11,502 nucleotides of DNA from Bacteroidales bacterium UBA5287 (GTDB lineage Bacteria; Bacteroidota; Bacteroidia; Bacteroidales; Dysgonomonadaceae), in assembly GCA_002411345.1 (NCBI GenBank), contig DHSL01000014.1, forward strand, positions 26,116-37,617, in the 5' to 3' direction. The position numbers were made by a program, and so were the translations under genes. The notes below the pieces were generated by a model. It saw only the letters and a program-made list of their open reading frames with translations. It was not told the origin of the DNA and made no database searches. This document shows, in pieces, positions 1 through 6,535 of the stretch (its first letter is position 1; each line of letters begins with the position of its first letter).

Positions 1-4
1 CATC

Positions 5-24
5 CTCGGAGGTGACTCGGAGGT
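5..24. repeat. Two 9-nt direct repeats, CTCGGAGGT, period 11
   Basis: The 9-mer CTCGGAGGT occurs at 5-13 and again at 16-24. It is unusually GC-rich for this window. Nothing else in 1-54 can be assigned. A plus-strand frame open from the left edge ends at a TAA at 50-52, so this could be the tail of an upstream gene, but 16 codons are too few to recognise. A minus-strand ATG also lies at 3-1 and could begin a gene running off the window. The role of the repeat is unknown. Confidence 0.3.
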
Positions 25-54
25 AAGTGAGACCCTAAAATATGTGACATAAGC

Positions 55-69
55 CTGAAATTTTGTCAG
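55..69. promoter_or_regulatory. Imperfect palindrome upstream of groES, possible activator site
   Basis: CTGAAATTTTGTCAG has outer arms CTGA/TCAG and pairs at 5 of 7 arm positions. Its centre is about 85 nt upstream of the start point predicted from the sigma-54-type element at 122-137, which is a normal place for an enhancer-binding activator of sigma-54 polymerase. A second TGACA at 45-49 is inverted relative to TGTCA at 64-68. The sequence and spacing are seen directly; activator binding is inference. Confidence 0.35.
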
Positions 70-121
70 TCGAATAATAAAAATGAGAAAAAAAGTGAGA
101 AAAACATTATAAAATTAATTT

Positions 122-137
122 TGGCACAGAATTCGCA
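122..137 (+). promoter_or_regulatory. Sigma-54-type -24/-12 promoter for groES-groEL
   Basis: TGGCACAGAATTCGCA matches the sigma-54 consensus TGGCACG-N4-TTGCA at nearly every fixed position. The GG and GC dinucleotides have the required 10-nt spacing. Predicted start of transcription is near 148, leaving a leader of about 60 nt before the groES ATG. The box overlaps TAATTTTG at 116-123, which fits the Bacteroidota housekeeping -7 pattern TAnnTTTG but has no recognisable -33 partner, so either polymerase form, or both in competition, might read this site. Confidence 0.5.
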
Positions 138-208
138 AAGTCATTAATGTTATTTCAAACTATTAACACTATTATTAAAATATAACATTAATTTAAAAAT
201 TAAAAAGT

Positions 209-481
209 ATGAATATCAGACCATTAGCAGACAGAGTACTTGTTAAACCTGTCGAAGCAGAAGAAAAAACAGCAAGTGGAATTATCATTCCTGATTCAGC
301 AAAAGAAAAACCATTAAAAGGAAAAGTTTTAGCCATTGGTAACGGAACCAAAGATGAAGAAATGGTAGTTAAAGAAGGTGATACTGTGCTTTACGGAAAA
401 TATGCAGGAACTGAGATTGAATTAGATGACGTAAAATACATCATCATGCGTCAATCAGATATTTTGGCAATTTTGAATTAA
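209..481 (+). CDS. groES: GroES (Hsp10) co-chaperonin
   Basis: A 90-residue co-chaperonin that forms the heptameric lid of the GroEL folding chamber in the cytoplasm. The N-terminal strand reads NIRPLADRVLVKP. The flexible mobile loop is residues 17-35, with the GroEL-contacting hydrophobic segment GIIIP at 24-28. KGKVLAIGNG and the roof and barrel region (GDTVLYGKYAGTEIE) follow, ending in the conserved VKYIIMRQSDILAIL. Length is normal for the family. The ATG follows an A/T-rich leader with no Shine-Dalgarno sequence, as usual in Bacteroidota. groEL follows after 42 nt without a terminator, so the two form an operon, apparently driven by the sigma-54-type element upstream. Confidence 0.98.
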   Translation: MNIRPLADRVLVKPVEAEEKTASGIIIPDSAKEKPLKGKVLAIGNGTKDEEMVVKEGDTVLYGKYAGTEIELDDVKYIIMRQSDILAILN

Positions 482-523
482 TAACAAAATAAAAACATAA
501 AAACATAAAATTTACAGTATATT

Positions 524-2152
524 ATGGCAAAAGAAATAAAATTTGAATTAGAAGCCCGTGATCTTCTGAAAAAAGGAGTTGATCAATTGGCTGATGCAGT
601 TAAGGTAACCCTTGGGCCTAAAGGTAGAAACGTAATTATCGACAAAAAATACGGTGCTCCCCAGATCACAAAAGACGGTGTAACTGTAGCAAAAGAAATA
701 GAACTTGAAGACTCATTTGAAAATATGGGAGCTCAGTTGGTTAAGGAAGTTGCTTCAAAGACCAATGACGATGCCGGTGACGGAACAACAACCGCTACTG
801 TATTAGCTCAATCAATCATCAGTGTAGGTTTAAAGAATGTTACTGCCGGTGCAAACCCAATGGATTTGAAACGTGGTATTGACAAAGCTGTAGCCAAAGT
901 TGTTGAAAATTTGAAAGAGCAAGCAATTGAGATTGGTGATGATCTTCACAAGATTGAAAATATTGCTACTATCTCAGCCAATGGCGACGAGAATATTGGA
1001 AGCCTGATAGCAGAAGCAATGCAAAAAGTAAGCAAAGAAGGCGTTATCACAGTAGAAGAAGCAAAAGGAACAGAAACATACGTTGATGTTGTTGAAGGAA
1101 TGCAATTCGACCGTGGATATATCTCACCTTACTTTGTAACAGATACAGAATCAATGGAAGTTGAATTTGACAATCCATTAATTCTTATTCACGACAAGAA
1201 AATTTCCACAGTAAAAGATTTACTTCCTATTCTTGAGCAAACCGTTAAATCCGGTAAAGGATTGTTGCTTATAGCAGAAGATGTTGATTCAGAAGCATTG
1301 ACAACACTTGTTGTAAACCGTCTTCGTGGTTCATTGAAAGTAGCAGCTGTAAAAGCTCCAGGTTTTGGTGACAGAAGAAAAGAAATGTTAGAAGACATTG
1401 CAATTTTGACCGGTGGTGTTGTTATCACTGAAGAAAAAGGCTTAACATTAGAAAATGCTACATTTGAAATGTTAGGTACAGCTGAAAAAATCACTATCGA
1501 CAAAGACAAAACTACTATTGTAGGTGGTGCCGGCGACAAAGATGCTATCAACGCACGTATCAGTCAAATCCGCGCTCAGATTGAAAAGACCACATCAGAT
1601 TATGATCGCGAAAAATTACAAGAACGTCTTGCTAAATTAGCCGGAGGTGTTGCTGTATTATATGTAGGAGCCGCTTCTGAAGTTGAGATGAAAGAAAAGA
1701 AAGACCGTGTTGAAGACGCATTGTCAGCAACCCGTGCAGCTGTTGAAGAAGGAACCGTTCCCGGCGGTGGTGTTGCCTATATTCGTGCAATTGAAGCCTT
1801 AGAAGGAATGAAGGGTGTTAATGAAGACGAAACTACCGGTATTGAAATTGTTAAACGCGCTATTGAAGAGCCACTTCGCCAGATAGTTGCAAACAGTGGA
1901 AAAGAAGGAGCAGTAGTAGTTCAGAAAGTACGCGAAGGTAAAGGAGATTATGGTTATAATGCACGTACTGACACATATGAAAACTTGATTCAAACAGGCG
2001 TTATTGACCCTGCAAAAGTATCACGTGTTGCTTTAGAAAATGCCGCATCAATTTCAGGTATGTTCTTAACAACAGAATGTGTTATCACCGATAAGAAAGA
2101 AGAAAATCCTGCACCAGCACCTCAAATGAATCCAGGTGGAATGGGATATTAA
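524..2152 (+). CDS. groEL: GroEL (Hsp60) chaperonin
   Basis: A 542-residue ATP-dependent chaperonin; two stacked heptameric rings capped by GroES fold client proteins in the cytoplasm. Nucleotide-binding motifs are intact: LGPKGRN near residue 30, KDGVTVAK with Asp51, and GDGTTT at 85-90. RVEDALSATRAA carries the equatorial catalytic Asp. The cpn60 signature AAVEEGTVPGGG is present. The apical substrate-binding region (around FDRGYISPYF) is complete, and no domain is missing. The C-terminus is PAPAPQMNPGGMGY, with one GGM instead of the usual GGM-rich tail. It is the second gene of the groES-groEL operon, and a strong terminator begins 25 nt after the stop. Confidence 0.99.
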   Translation: MAKEIKFELEARDLLKKGVDQLADAVKVTLGPKGRNVIIDKKYGAPQITKDGVTVAKEIELEDSFENMGAQLVKEVASKTNDDAGDGTTTATVLAQSIISVGLKNVTAGANPMDLKRGIDKAVAKVVENLKEQAIEIGDDLHKIENIATISANGDENIGSLIAEAMQKVSKEGVITVEEAKGTETYVDVVEGMQFDRGYISPYFVTDTESMEVEFDNPLILIHDKKISTVKDLLPILEQTVKSGKGLLLIAEDVDSEALTTLVVNRLRGSLKVAAVKAPGFGDRRKEMLEDIAILTGGVVITEEKGLTLENATFEMLGTAEKITIDKDKTTIVGGAGDKDAINARISQIRAQIEKTTSDYDREKLQERLAKLAGGVAVLYVGAASEVEMKEKKDRVEDALSATRAAVEEGTVPGGGVAYIRAIEALEGMKGVNEDETTGIEIVKRAIEEPLRQIVANSGKEGAVVVQKVREGKGDYGYNARTDTYENLIQTGVIDPAKVSRVALENAASISGMFLTTECVITDKKEENPAPAPQMNPGGMGY

Positions 2153-2177
2153 TTCTTGAAATAATAATATATATATT

Positions 2178-2216
2178 GAAGGCGTTAATTCTTAGGAATT
2201 ATCGCCTTCTTTTTTT
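2178..2216 (+). terminator. Intrinsic terminator of groES-groEL
   Basis: The stem GAAGGCG/CGCCTTC (2178-2184 with 2203-2209) continues through one mismatch into AATTC/GAATT around the loop TTAG, and is followed by a run of seven T (2210-2216). It lies just past the groEL stop and separates the chaperonin operon from the receptor gene. Confidence 0.92.
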
Positions 2217-2272
2217 ATGCAATTTTATGCAAACGAATGCAATACGAAATAAAAACGTAACAAAAACGTAAC
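2217..2272 (+). repeat. Helically phased repeats upstream of the receptor gene
   Basis: ATGCAA occurs three times with exact 10-nt spacing (2217, 2227, 2237). Directly after comes a perfect tandem pair of the 11-mer AAAAACGTAAC (2251-2261 and 2262-2272). Both periods are close to one DNA helical turn, and the repeats end about 20 nt before the -7 box at 2294, where an activator or repressor would sit. Repeats and positions are seen directly; a regulatory role is inference. Confidence 0.4.
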
Positions 2273-2293
2273 AGTAGTTAAGAATAATTATTG

Positions 2294-2302
2294 TATTTTT
2301 GC
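2294..2302 (+). promoter_or_regulatory. Bacteroidota-type -7 box of the receptor gene
   Basis: TATTTTTGC fits the TAnnTTTG(C) -7 pattern of the Bacteroidota primary sigma factor. Start of transcription would be near 2307, about 30 nt before the ATG at 2338. No clear -33 TTG lies at the expected distance, which may fit a promoter that needs an activator. Confidence 0.5.
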
Positions 2303-2337
2303 GGTGATTTTTAAACATATATAACTAAACGCTTAAA

Positions 2338-3174
2338 ATGTCTATTATGGTAAAAAAATTCAGGTTTTTAGTAGCAACATTAATGCTAATCATTGCTACT
2401 GCTTTGCAAGCTCAGGTTACAACTTCCAGTATGAGTGGAAGCGTAACAGACAATGAGGGAGCGGTGATTGGTGCAACAGTTGTGGCAACACACGTTCCAT
2501 CAGGAACAACTTATGGAACAGTAACCAATATTGATGGCCGTTATAACTTTAACGGTATGCGTGTAGGTGGTCCCTATACAGTAGAAGTAACATATATTGG
2601 TTACGGAAAAAACACCACAGAAGGAATTACGCTTCAATTGGGAGAAACATATTCCCACAATGTTGTGTTGACCGAAGAAGCCTTCACTTTGGATGAGTTG
2701 GTGGTATCAACACGAAAGACCAAATTCACAACAGAAAAGACAGGTGCTTCTACCAATGTTAACAACACTCAAATTCTTAGAATGCCAACAATTAACAGAA
2801 GCATTCAAGATATTGCAAGATTATCACCATATGCAAACGGAATGAGTTTTTCCGGAGGTGATGGTCGTTCAACTAATTTTACTATAGACGGTGCAAACTT
2901 TAACAATAACTTTGGTTTATCTACCAGTCTCCCAGGTGGTGGAAATCCTATTTCACTAGATGCTATAGAAGAAGTTCAGGTAGTTATTGCCCCTTTCGAT
3001 GTTCGTCAAACAAACTTTATTGGTGGTGGAGTTAATGCCATTACAAAATCAGGTACAAATATTTTTAAAGGATCAGCATACACATATTTTAATAACCAAA
3101 ATATGCGTGGTAATAAAATTGGAGATGTTGATTTTGGTGATAGAAACAAAGAATCCAGAACAATTTATTCTTAA
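2338..3174 (+). CDS. Receptor 5' part: signal peptide, carboxypeptidase-regulatory-like domain, plug
   Basis: These 278 codons are what would be translated in the orientation shown. A signal peptide covers residues 1-25 (basic VKKFRF, hydrophobic core, likely cleavage after LQA before QVTTS). Residues 32-112 are a carboxypeptidase-regulatory-like beta-sandwich (SGSVTDNEGAVIGATV, then NIDGRYNFNGMRVGGPYTV), typical of Bacteroidota receptors. The linker LDELVV (119-123) leads into the TonB plug, about 128-250, with NFTIDGANFNNNFG at 180-193, IEEVQVVIAPFDVRQ and the plug end GGGVNAITKSGTN. The frame stops right after NKESRTIYS, at the inverted segment. The start could be M1 or M4. The product would be an exported plug without a barrel, probably degraded. 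Confidence 0.85.
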   Translation: MSIMVKKFRFLVATLMLIIATALQAQVTTSSMSGSVTDNEGAVIGATVVATHVPSGTTYGTVTNIDGRYNFNGMRVGGPYTVEVTYIGYGKNTTEGITLQLGETYSHNVVLTEEAFTLDELVVSTRKTKFTTEKTGASTNVNNTQILRMPTINRSIQDIARLSPYANGMSFSGGDGRSTNFTIDGANFNNNFGLSTSLPGGGNPISLDAIEEVQVVIAPFDVRQTNFIGGGVNAITKSGTNIFKGSAYTYFNNQNMRGNKIGDVDFGDRNKESRTIYS

Positions 3175-3211
3175 TAATTGGTCCACCCAATGTTACACCA
3201 TAAATAGTTCT
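3157..3211. repeat. Inverted 55-nt segment with 12-bp inverted-repeat arms
   Basis: The arms are AGAACAATTTAT (3157-3168) and ATAAATAGTTCT (3200-3211), complementary at 11 of 12 positions; the mismatch is 3162 against 3206. They enclose a 31-nt spacer. As shown, the segment puts TAA, TAA and TAG into the receptor frame. Its reverse complement in the same place encodes RTIY followed by GVTLGGPIIKNKLF, a motif well known where the first barrel strands begin in Oar-like receptors, and it joins flawlessly to flanking codons on both sides. No recombinase gene lies in the window. The enclosed loop is much shorter than usual for site-specific inversion, so hairpin-mediated template switching during replication is the likelier mechanism. 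Confidence 0.9.
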
Positions 3212-5637
3212 TTTTTGTAAATGCAGAATTAGAAAAACGTCCGGGACAAGTTGTGACATGGCGTCCTTCAACAAACGGAGTAGCTAACTTAGAACAACAG
3301 TTATCTCGTACTAGTACAGGTGATATGGATTTAGTAAAAAAACATTTACTTGACAATTACGGATATGATCCAGGATCCTATACTGATTATCCCGGCGACG
3401 AAAGCAACCGTAAATTATTAGCACGTATTGATTGGAATATCAATGATATGAATCGTTTAAGTGTACGATACAATTATACTAAAAATCAGGCATGGAATGA
3501 AACAAACGGAAACTCAACTGATGCCGGTTACAGAAACAAGAATATGAATCGTATTTCACAATATGGAATGGCTTTTTCAAATTCAATCTATTCAATGGAC
3601 AATATTGTAAATTCATTGTCAGCAGATTTGAACAGTCGTTTCTCTGATAAGTTATCCAATCAGTTACTTATGACCTATTCAAAAATCAATGATGTTAGAG
3701 GGTCAAATTCAGATAAATTCCCATTTGTAGACATTTTAGTTGGACGTGACGACAAAAATGTTCCAATTATTGAGCCGTATATTTCAACCGGTTATGAATT
3801 ATTCACATGGAACAATGGTGTTAACAACAATATTTTTACTTTAACTGACAACTTGACTTATTATGCAAATACGCATAAAATAACAGCCGGTATAAGTTTT
3901 GAACATCAAATGGCTAATAATGCATATATGCGTAATGGTACAGGATATTACAGATATGCAAGTCTTCAAGACTTTTTAAATCAAGCAGCACCTATTGACG
4001 TTGCTGTAACCTACGGTTATGATGGAGAGCAAAAACCAGCTGCTGAAGTCGCATTCAATCAGTTTGGTGCTTATGCACAAGATGAATGGAGTGTTACTCC
4101 AGATTTCAAATTAACTTATGGACTTCGTGCCGATTATTTGAGATATGCAGATAATTTAATTCGTAACAATGCAATTTACGACTTAGATTTTGGAGGCAAA
4201 AAAATTGATACAGGTACTTGGCCAGCTGCAAGAGTCTTGATGTCTCCCCGAGTAGGTTTTTCATGGGATATTATTGGCGATCAATCCTTAAAATTACGTG
4301 GAGGCACGGGTATTTTCACCGGTCGTTTACCATTAGTTTTTTTCACCAATATGCCAACCAACTCAGGTATGGTACAGGGTAGCTACGCAGCTGTGACAAA
4401 ATATAAGAATGGTGCAATTGATTCTCAAGATCCCAAATTAGCAAGTTTAGCCGGTAAAATGATCACCAATGTTGATGAATTGGTTAAAAAATTAGGCTTA
4501 CCCACAACTATTTCACCAGAAGATGGTGCTCTACCAAGAGATATTAATGGTGTAGATCCCAATTTTAAAATGCCGCAAGTATGGAAGACATCATTAGCTG
4601 TTGATTATCAGTTACCAGTATCTTTTCCAATGTCAGTTAGTGTTGAGGGAATGTTTACCAAAAACATTAATGGTGTAATGTTACAGAATTACGATTTGAA
4701 ACAACCTGATTCTAATTGGGAGAGATTCAATGGTCCTGACAACAGATATATTTATCCTGCAAACAGTGTAATTTCTTACAACAAAAGAAATGCTTATATT
4801 TTGGCAAACACCAATGAAGGTTGGGGTGCAACAGGTAATATCACAGTAAATGCAGAGCCTGTTAAGAATCTTAATTTGATGGCCGCTTATACCTATACAG
4901 AATCCAGAGAAATCACCGGTATGCCGGGAAGTAACGCAGCTTCTGCATACGGAGGTTTAGTGTCGATTGATGGTCCTCATTTGCCCACTCTTCAACGTTC
5001 ACAGTATGTTGTTCCAAGTAAACTAATTGCAACAGCATCTTACAGACTACCATATGCAAACGACCACATGGCAACAAGTGTAAGTATTTTCTATTCAGGT
5101 TACACTGACGGATCATACAGCTATACCTATTCAAATGATATGAATGGAGACACTTGGGGATCAGAATTAATTTATATTCCTGCTAAAAAAGGTGATGTTA
5201 AATTTGTATCAACCGCTGACGAAGATGCATTCTTTAAGTTTATGGAACAAGACAAGTATTTGAGTTCACATAAAGGAGAATACGCACAAGCTTATATGGT
5301 AAATGCACCATGGGTACATAATTTTGATTTTCGTTTAACCCAAGATTTCAAACTTCAATTTGGCGAAACTGTTAATACATTACAGTTAAGTTTAGATGTA
5401 TTGAACTTTGGAAACTTGTTGAACAGCAAATGGGGAATTCCTAAAAATATGGCAAAAATAAATAACGGTGCTATTTTGAAATATGAAGGAAAAGATGCTT
5501 CAAATACACCATCTTATTCATTTGTAAAAGTAAAAGAGGGTGATAATATGGTATATCCAACAGAAACCTTCACTACAGACTATTACTATGGCAATACATG
5601 GAAATTACAATTAGGAGTTAGATATATCTTTAACTAA
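3208..5637 (+). CDS. Receptor 3' part: TonB-dependent beta-barrel, without its own start
   Basis: The frame is open from 3208, just after the last stop of the inverted segment, for about 809 codons. Receptor-coding sequence resumes at 3212-3216 and reads FFVNAELEKRPGQVVTWRP. No convincing start exists; the first GTG (3253) is an internal Val codon. The sequence alternates amphipathic strands and loops of a TonB-dependent barrel: LLARIDWNINDMNRLSVRYN, a conserved FGAYAQDEWSVTPDFKLTYG segment, MSPRVGFSWDI, LKLRGGTGIFTGRLP and MPQVWKTSLAVDYQLP. It ends with an aromatic C-terminal strand, LQLGVRYIFN, of the kind recognised by the BAM machinery. Nothing suggests decay apart from the inversion. It is probably not translated in the orientation shown. 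Confidence 0.85.
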   Translation, partial: FFFVNAELEKRPGQVVTWRPSTNGVANLEQQLSRTSTGDMDLVKKHLLDNYGYDPGSYTDYPGDESNRKLLARIDWNINDMNRLSVRYNYTKNQAWNETNGNSTDAGYRNKNMNRISQYGMAFSNSIYSMDNIVNSLSADLNSRFSDKLSNQLLMTYSKINDVRGSNSDKFPFVDILVGRDDKNVPIIEPYISTGYELFTWNNGVNNNIFTLTDNLTYYANTHKITAGISFEHQMANNAYMRNGTGYYRYASLQDFLNQAAPIDVAVTYGYDGEQKPAAEVAFNQFGAYAQDEWSVTPDFKLTYGLRADYLRYADNLIRNNAIYDLDFGGKKIDTGTWPAARVLMSPRVGFSWDIIGDQSLKLRGGTGIFTGRLPLVFFTNMPTNSGMVQGSYAAVTKYKNGAIDSQDPKLASLAGKMITNVDELVKKLGLPTTISPEDGALPRDINGVDPNFKMPQVWKTSLAVDYQLPVSFPMSVSVEGMFTKNINGVMLQNYDLKQPDSNWERFNGPDNRYIYPANSVISYNKRNAYILANTNEGWGATGNITVNAEPVKNLNLMAAYTYTESREITGMPGSNAASAYGGLVSIDGPHLPTLQRSQYVVPSKLIATASYRLPYANDHMATSVSIFYSGYTDGSYSYTYSNDMNGDTWGSELIYIPAKKGDVKFVSTADEDAFFKFMEQDKYLSSHKGEYAQAYMVNAPWVHNFDFRLTQDFKLQFGETVNTLQLSLDVLNFGNLLNSKWGIPKNMAKINNGAILKYEGKDASNTPSYSFVKVKEGDNMVYPTETFTTDYYYGNTWKLQLGVRYIFN

Positions 5638-5656
5638 TTCTCTGATTACTAAATAT

Positions 5657-5690
5657 AAAAGCCTCTTGCATTACGCAAGAGGCTTTTTTT
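5657..5690. terminator. Bidirectional intrinsic terminator between receptor and DUF190 genes
   Basis: The perfect 9-bp stem GCCTCTTGC/GCAAGAGGC (5661-5669 with 5675-5683) encloses the loop ATTAC, with AAAA before it and TTTTTTT after it. It therefore works as a T-tailed hairpin for the plus-strand receptor gene, and less strongly for the minus-strand crcB-DUF190 operon, whose last stop is at 5710. Confidence 0.92.
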
Positions 5691-5709
5691 ATAGAGTTTT
5701 ATTAATAGT

Positions 5710-6069
5710 TTATATTGTTTTTTTGTCCCCTTCCTTAGCCAGAATTACCAGCGTATCCTGACAGGTTACCAAGCAACCTTTAGGCAATGTTTTCAGCCAA
5801 GGTAAAGTCATTTCTAAAAAGTGGTCAATTTTTTCTTCTTCATCAATTATTTCAACAACAACCGGGACTTTTTCAATAATTTCCCAAAACTTGTCAGAAT
5901 GCAGTTTACTGCTAGCTCCATATCCCATGACCCCTTTAAATACGGTAGCTCCAGCCAATCCAAATTTTTTGGCATCATAAGCAATTTTCTCATAAACAGA
6001 AACATGATTCACCGTATCAGTATTACTTACGTAAAACCTCAAGACCTTAGCCGTCGACATTTTTTTCAT
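5710..6069 (-). CDS. DUF190 family PII-like protein
   Basis: A 119-residue cytoplasmic protein of the DUF190 family, which has a PII-like ferredoxin fold and is very often encoded beside crcB. Family hallmarks: VLRFYVS near residue 9, the glycine-rich GLAGATVFKGVMGYG at 37-51, PVVVEIIDEEEKI at 69-81 and the last strand GCLVTCQDTLVIL at 98-110. Length is normal. The start at 6069 overlaps the crcB stop by 4 nt (ATGA), suggesting translational coupling; M4 at 6060 is an alternative. Its biochemical role is unknown. A ligand-sensing function linked to fluoride or ion homeostasis is inferred only from its fold and partner gene. Confidence 0.9.
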   Translation of the reverse strand: MKKMSTAKVLRFYVSNTDTVNHVSVYEKIAYDAKKFGLAGATVFKGVMGYGASSKLHSDKFWEIIEKVPVVVEIIDEEEKIDHFLEMTLPWLKTLPKGCLVTCQDTLVILAKEGDKKTI

Positions 6070-6449
6070 ATCTGTATTAATTTAATAAGTGAATATCCTA
6101 AATATAACAATAAATATCCTCCAACTATACTGACCGTTAAATATAATAAGAAATAGAAGAAATTGTCACTTCTAATCAATTGAAAATTTTCTCCAATAAA
6201 AGTAGAGAATGTTGTGAATCCCCCACAAAACCCAACAGTAAGAAATAATCTTAGATTTGAGTTCATTAAATTACCACGTTCAAAAAGTCCATAAAGTAGT
6301 CCAATGATAAAACATCCAGCTATGTTAACAACAAGAGTTCCAATAGGAAATGGGTTTTTGGTCATGTCTTGAAAGAAATGAGATAAAAGGTATCTACTGA
6401 CTCCACCTATAAAGCTGCCCATTCCAATGAATAATAATGTTTTTATCAT
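6066..6449 (-). CDS. crcB: CrcB/Fluc fluoride channel
   Basis: A 127-residue inner-membrane protein with four hydrophobic segments (about residues 3-22, 35-56, 66-86 and 97-124), forming a dual-topology dimeric channel that lets fluoride leave the cytoplasm. Diagnostic motifs: GGVSRY at 15-20, GTLVVNIAGCFIIG at 37-50 with the pore Asn42, and GFCGGFTTFSTF at 73-84, whose Phe81 and Phe84 match the fluoride-coordinating phenylalanines of characterised Fluc channels. It is a single full-length copy, not the paired half-channel form. It is first in a two-gene operon with the DUF190 gene and diverges from era. Confidence 0.96.
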   Translation of the reverse strand: MIKTLLFIGMGSFIGGVSRYLLSHFFQDMTKNPFPIGTLVVNIAGCFIIGLLYGLFERGNLMNSNLRLFLTVGFCGGFTTFSTFIGENFQLIRSDNFFYFLLYLTVSIVGGYLLLYLGYSLIKLIQI

Positions 6450-6484
6450 AATGCTAATTTTATGAAATAATTTACGAAAATAAA

Positions 6485-6531
6485 TATGGATTATGAGTTA
6501 ATAAATTCAGTTAAAGGTTAATCCCATAACC
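6485..6531 (-). ncRNA. Possible degenerate fluoride-type aptamer in the crcB leader
   Basis: On the minus strand, GGTTATGGGATTAACC (6531-6516) folds into a GGTT/AACC stem with an 8-nt loop. Its layout resembles the first stem of the fluoride (crcB) riboswitch, GG-N-G-AUGG-N-GUUC-N-CC: AUGG is kept, and the consensus G-C pair is replaced by U-A. The loop GGATT can pair with AATCC at 6492-6488, where the aptamer pseudoknot is expected. Against it, the stem between these parts is poor and the conserved GAUGACUCCUA segment is not matched well. Candidate only. Confidence 0.25.
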
Positions 6532-6535
6532 ATCA

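Larger units (their letters stand above)
2338..5637 (+). pseudogene. TonB-dependent outer-membrane receptor (Oar/SusC-like), split by a 55-nt in-place inversion
   Basis: Taken as one unit this is a 1100-codon gene for a TonB-dependent receptor: signal peptide, carboxypeptidase-regulatory-like domain, plug and 22-strand beta-barrel, importing an unknown substrate across the outer membrane with energy from TonB-ExbBD. Both parts lie in the same frame, and only the segment 3157-3211 is wrong. Its reverse complement restores residues 274-292 without gain or loss of a base and joins the halves at LFFFVNAELEKRPGQ. No other stop or frameshift exists in over 1000 codons, so the break is recent, reversible or artefactual. 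No SusD-like partner gene lies next to it, and terminators lie on both sides, so it is a single-gene transcription unit. The substrate cannot be told. It is labelled pseudogene because the orientation shown is OFF; it may be phase variable. Confidence 0.85.

Noticed and set aside
1189..1993. Minus-strand ORFs inside groEL
   Set aside because: They are shadows of a strongly conserved coding sequence with no recognisable product.
2987..3220. Plus-strand ORF in another frame spanning the receptor break, suggesting a frameshift
   Set aside because: Both receptor parts are already in the same frame, and a frameshift would not explain the missing motif. The inversion explains all the evidence without gain or loss of bases.
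3089..3356. Two overlapping minus-strand ORFs of about 61 codons across the receptor break
   Set aside because: They are open only because the inverted segment carries receptor codons on the minus strand; outside it their translations look random, with no start context.
3253..5637. Independent gene starting at GTG 3253
   Set aside because: The frame and homology continue upstream to 3212 (FFVNAELEKRPGQVV), so the GTG is an internal valine codon; there is no promoter, leader or signal peptide.
5821..6156. Plus-strand ORF of 111 codons opposite DUF190 and crcB
   Set aside because: It is antisense to two well-recognised genes and has a low-complexity Phe/Asn-rich translation.
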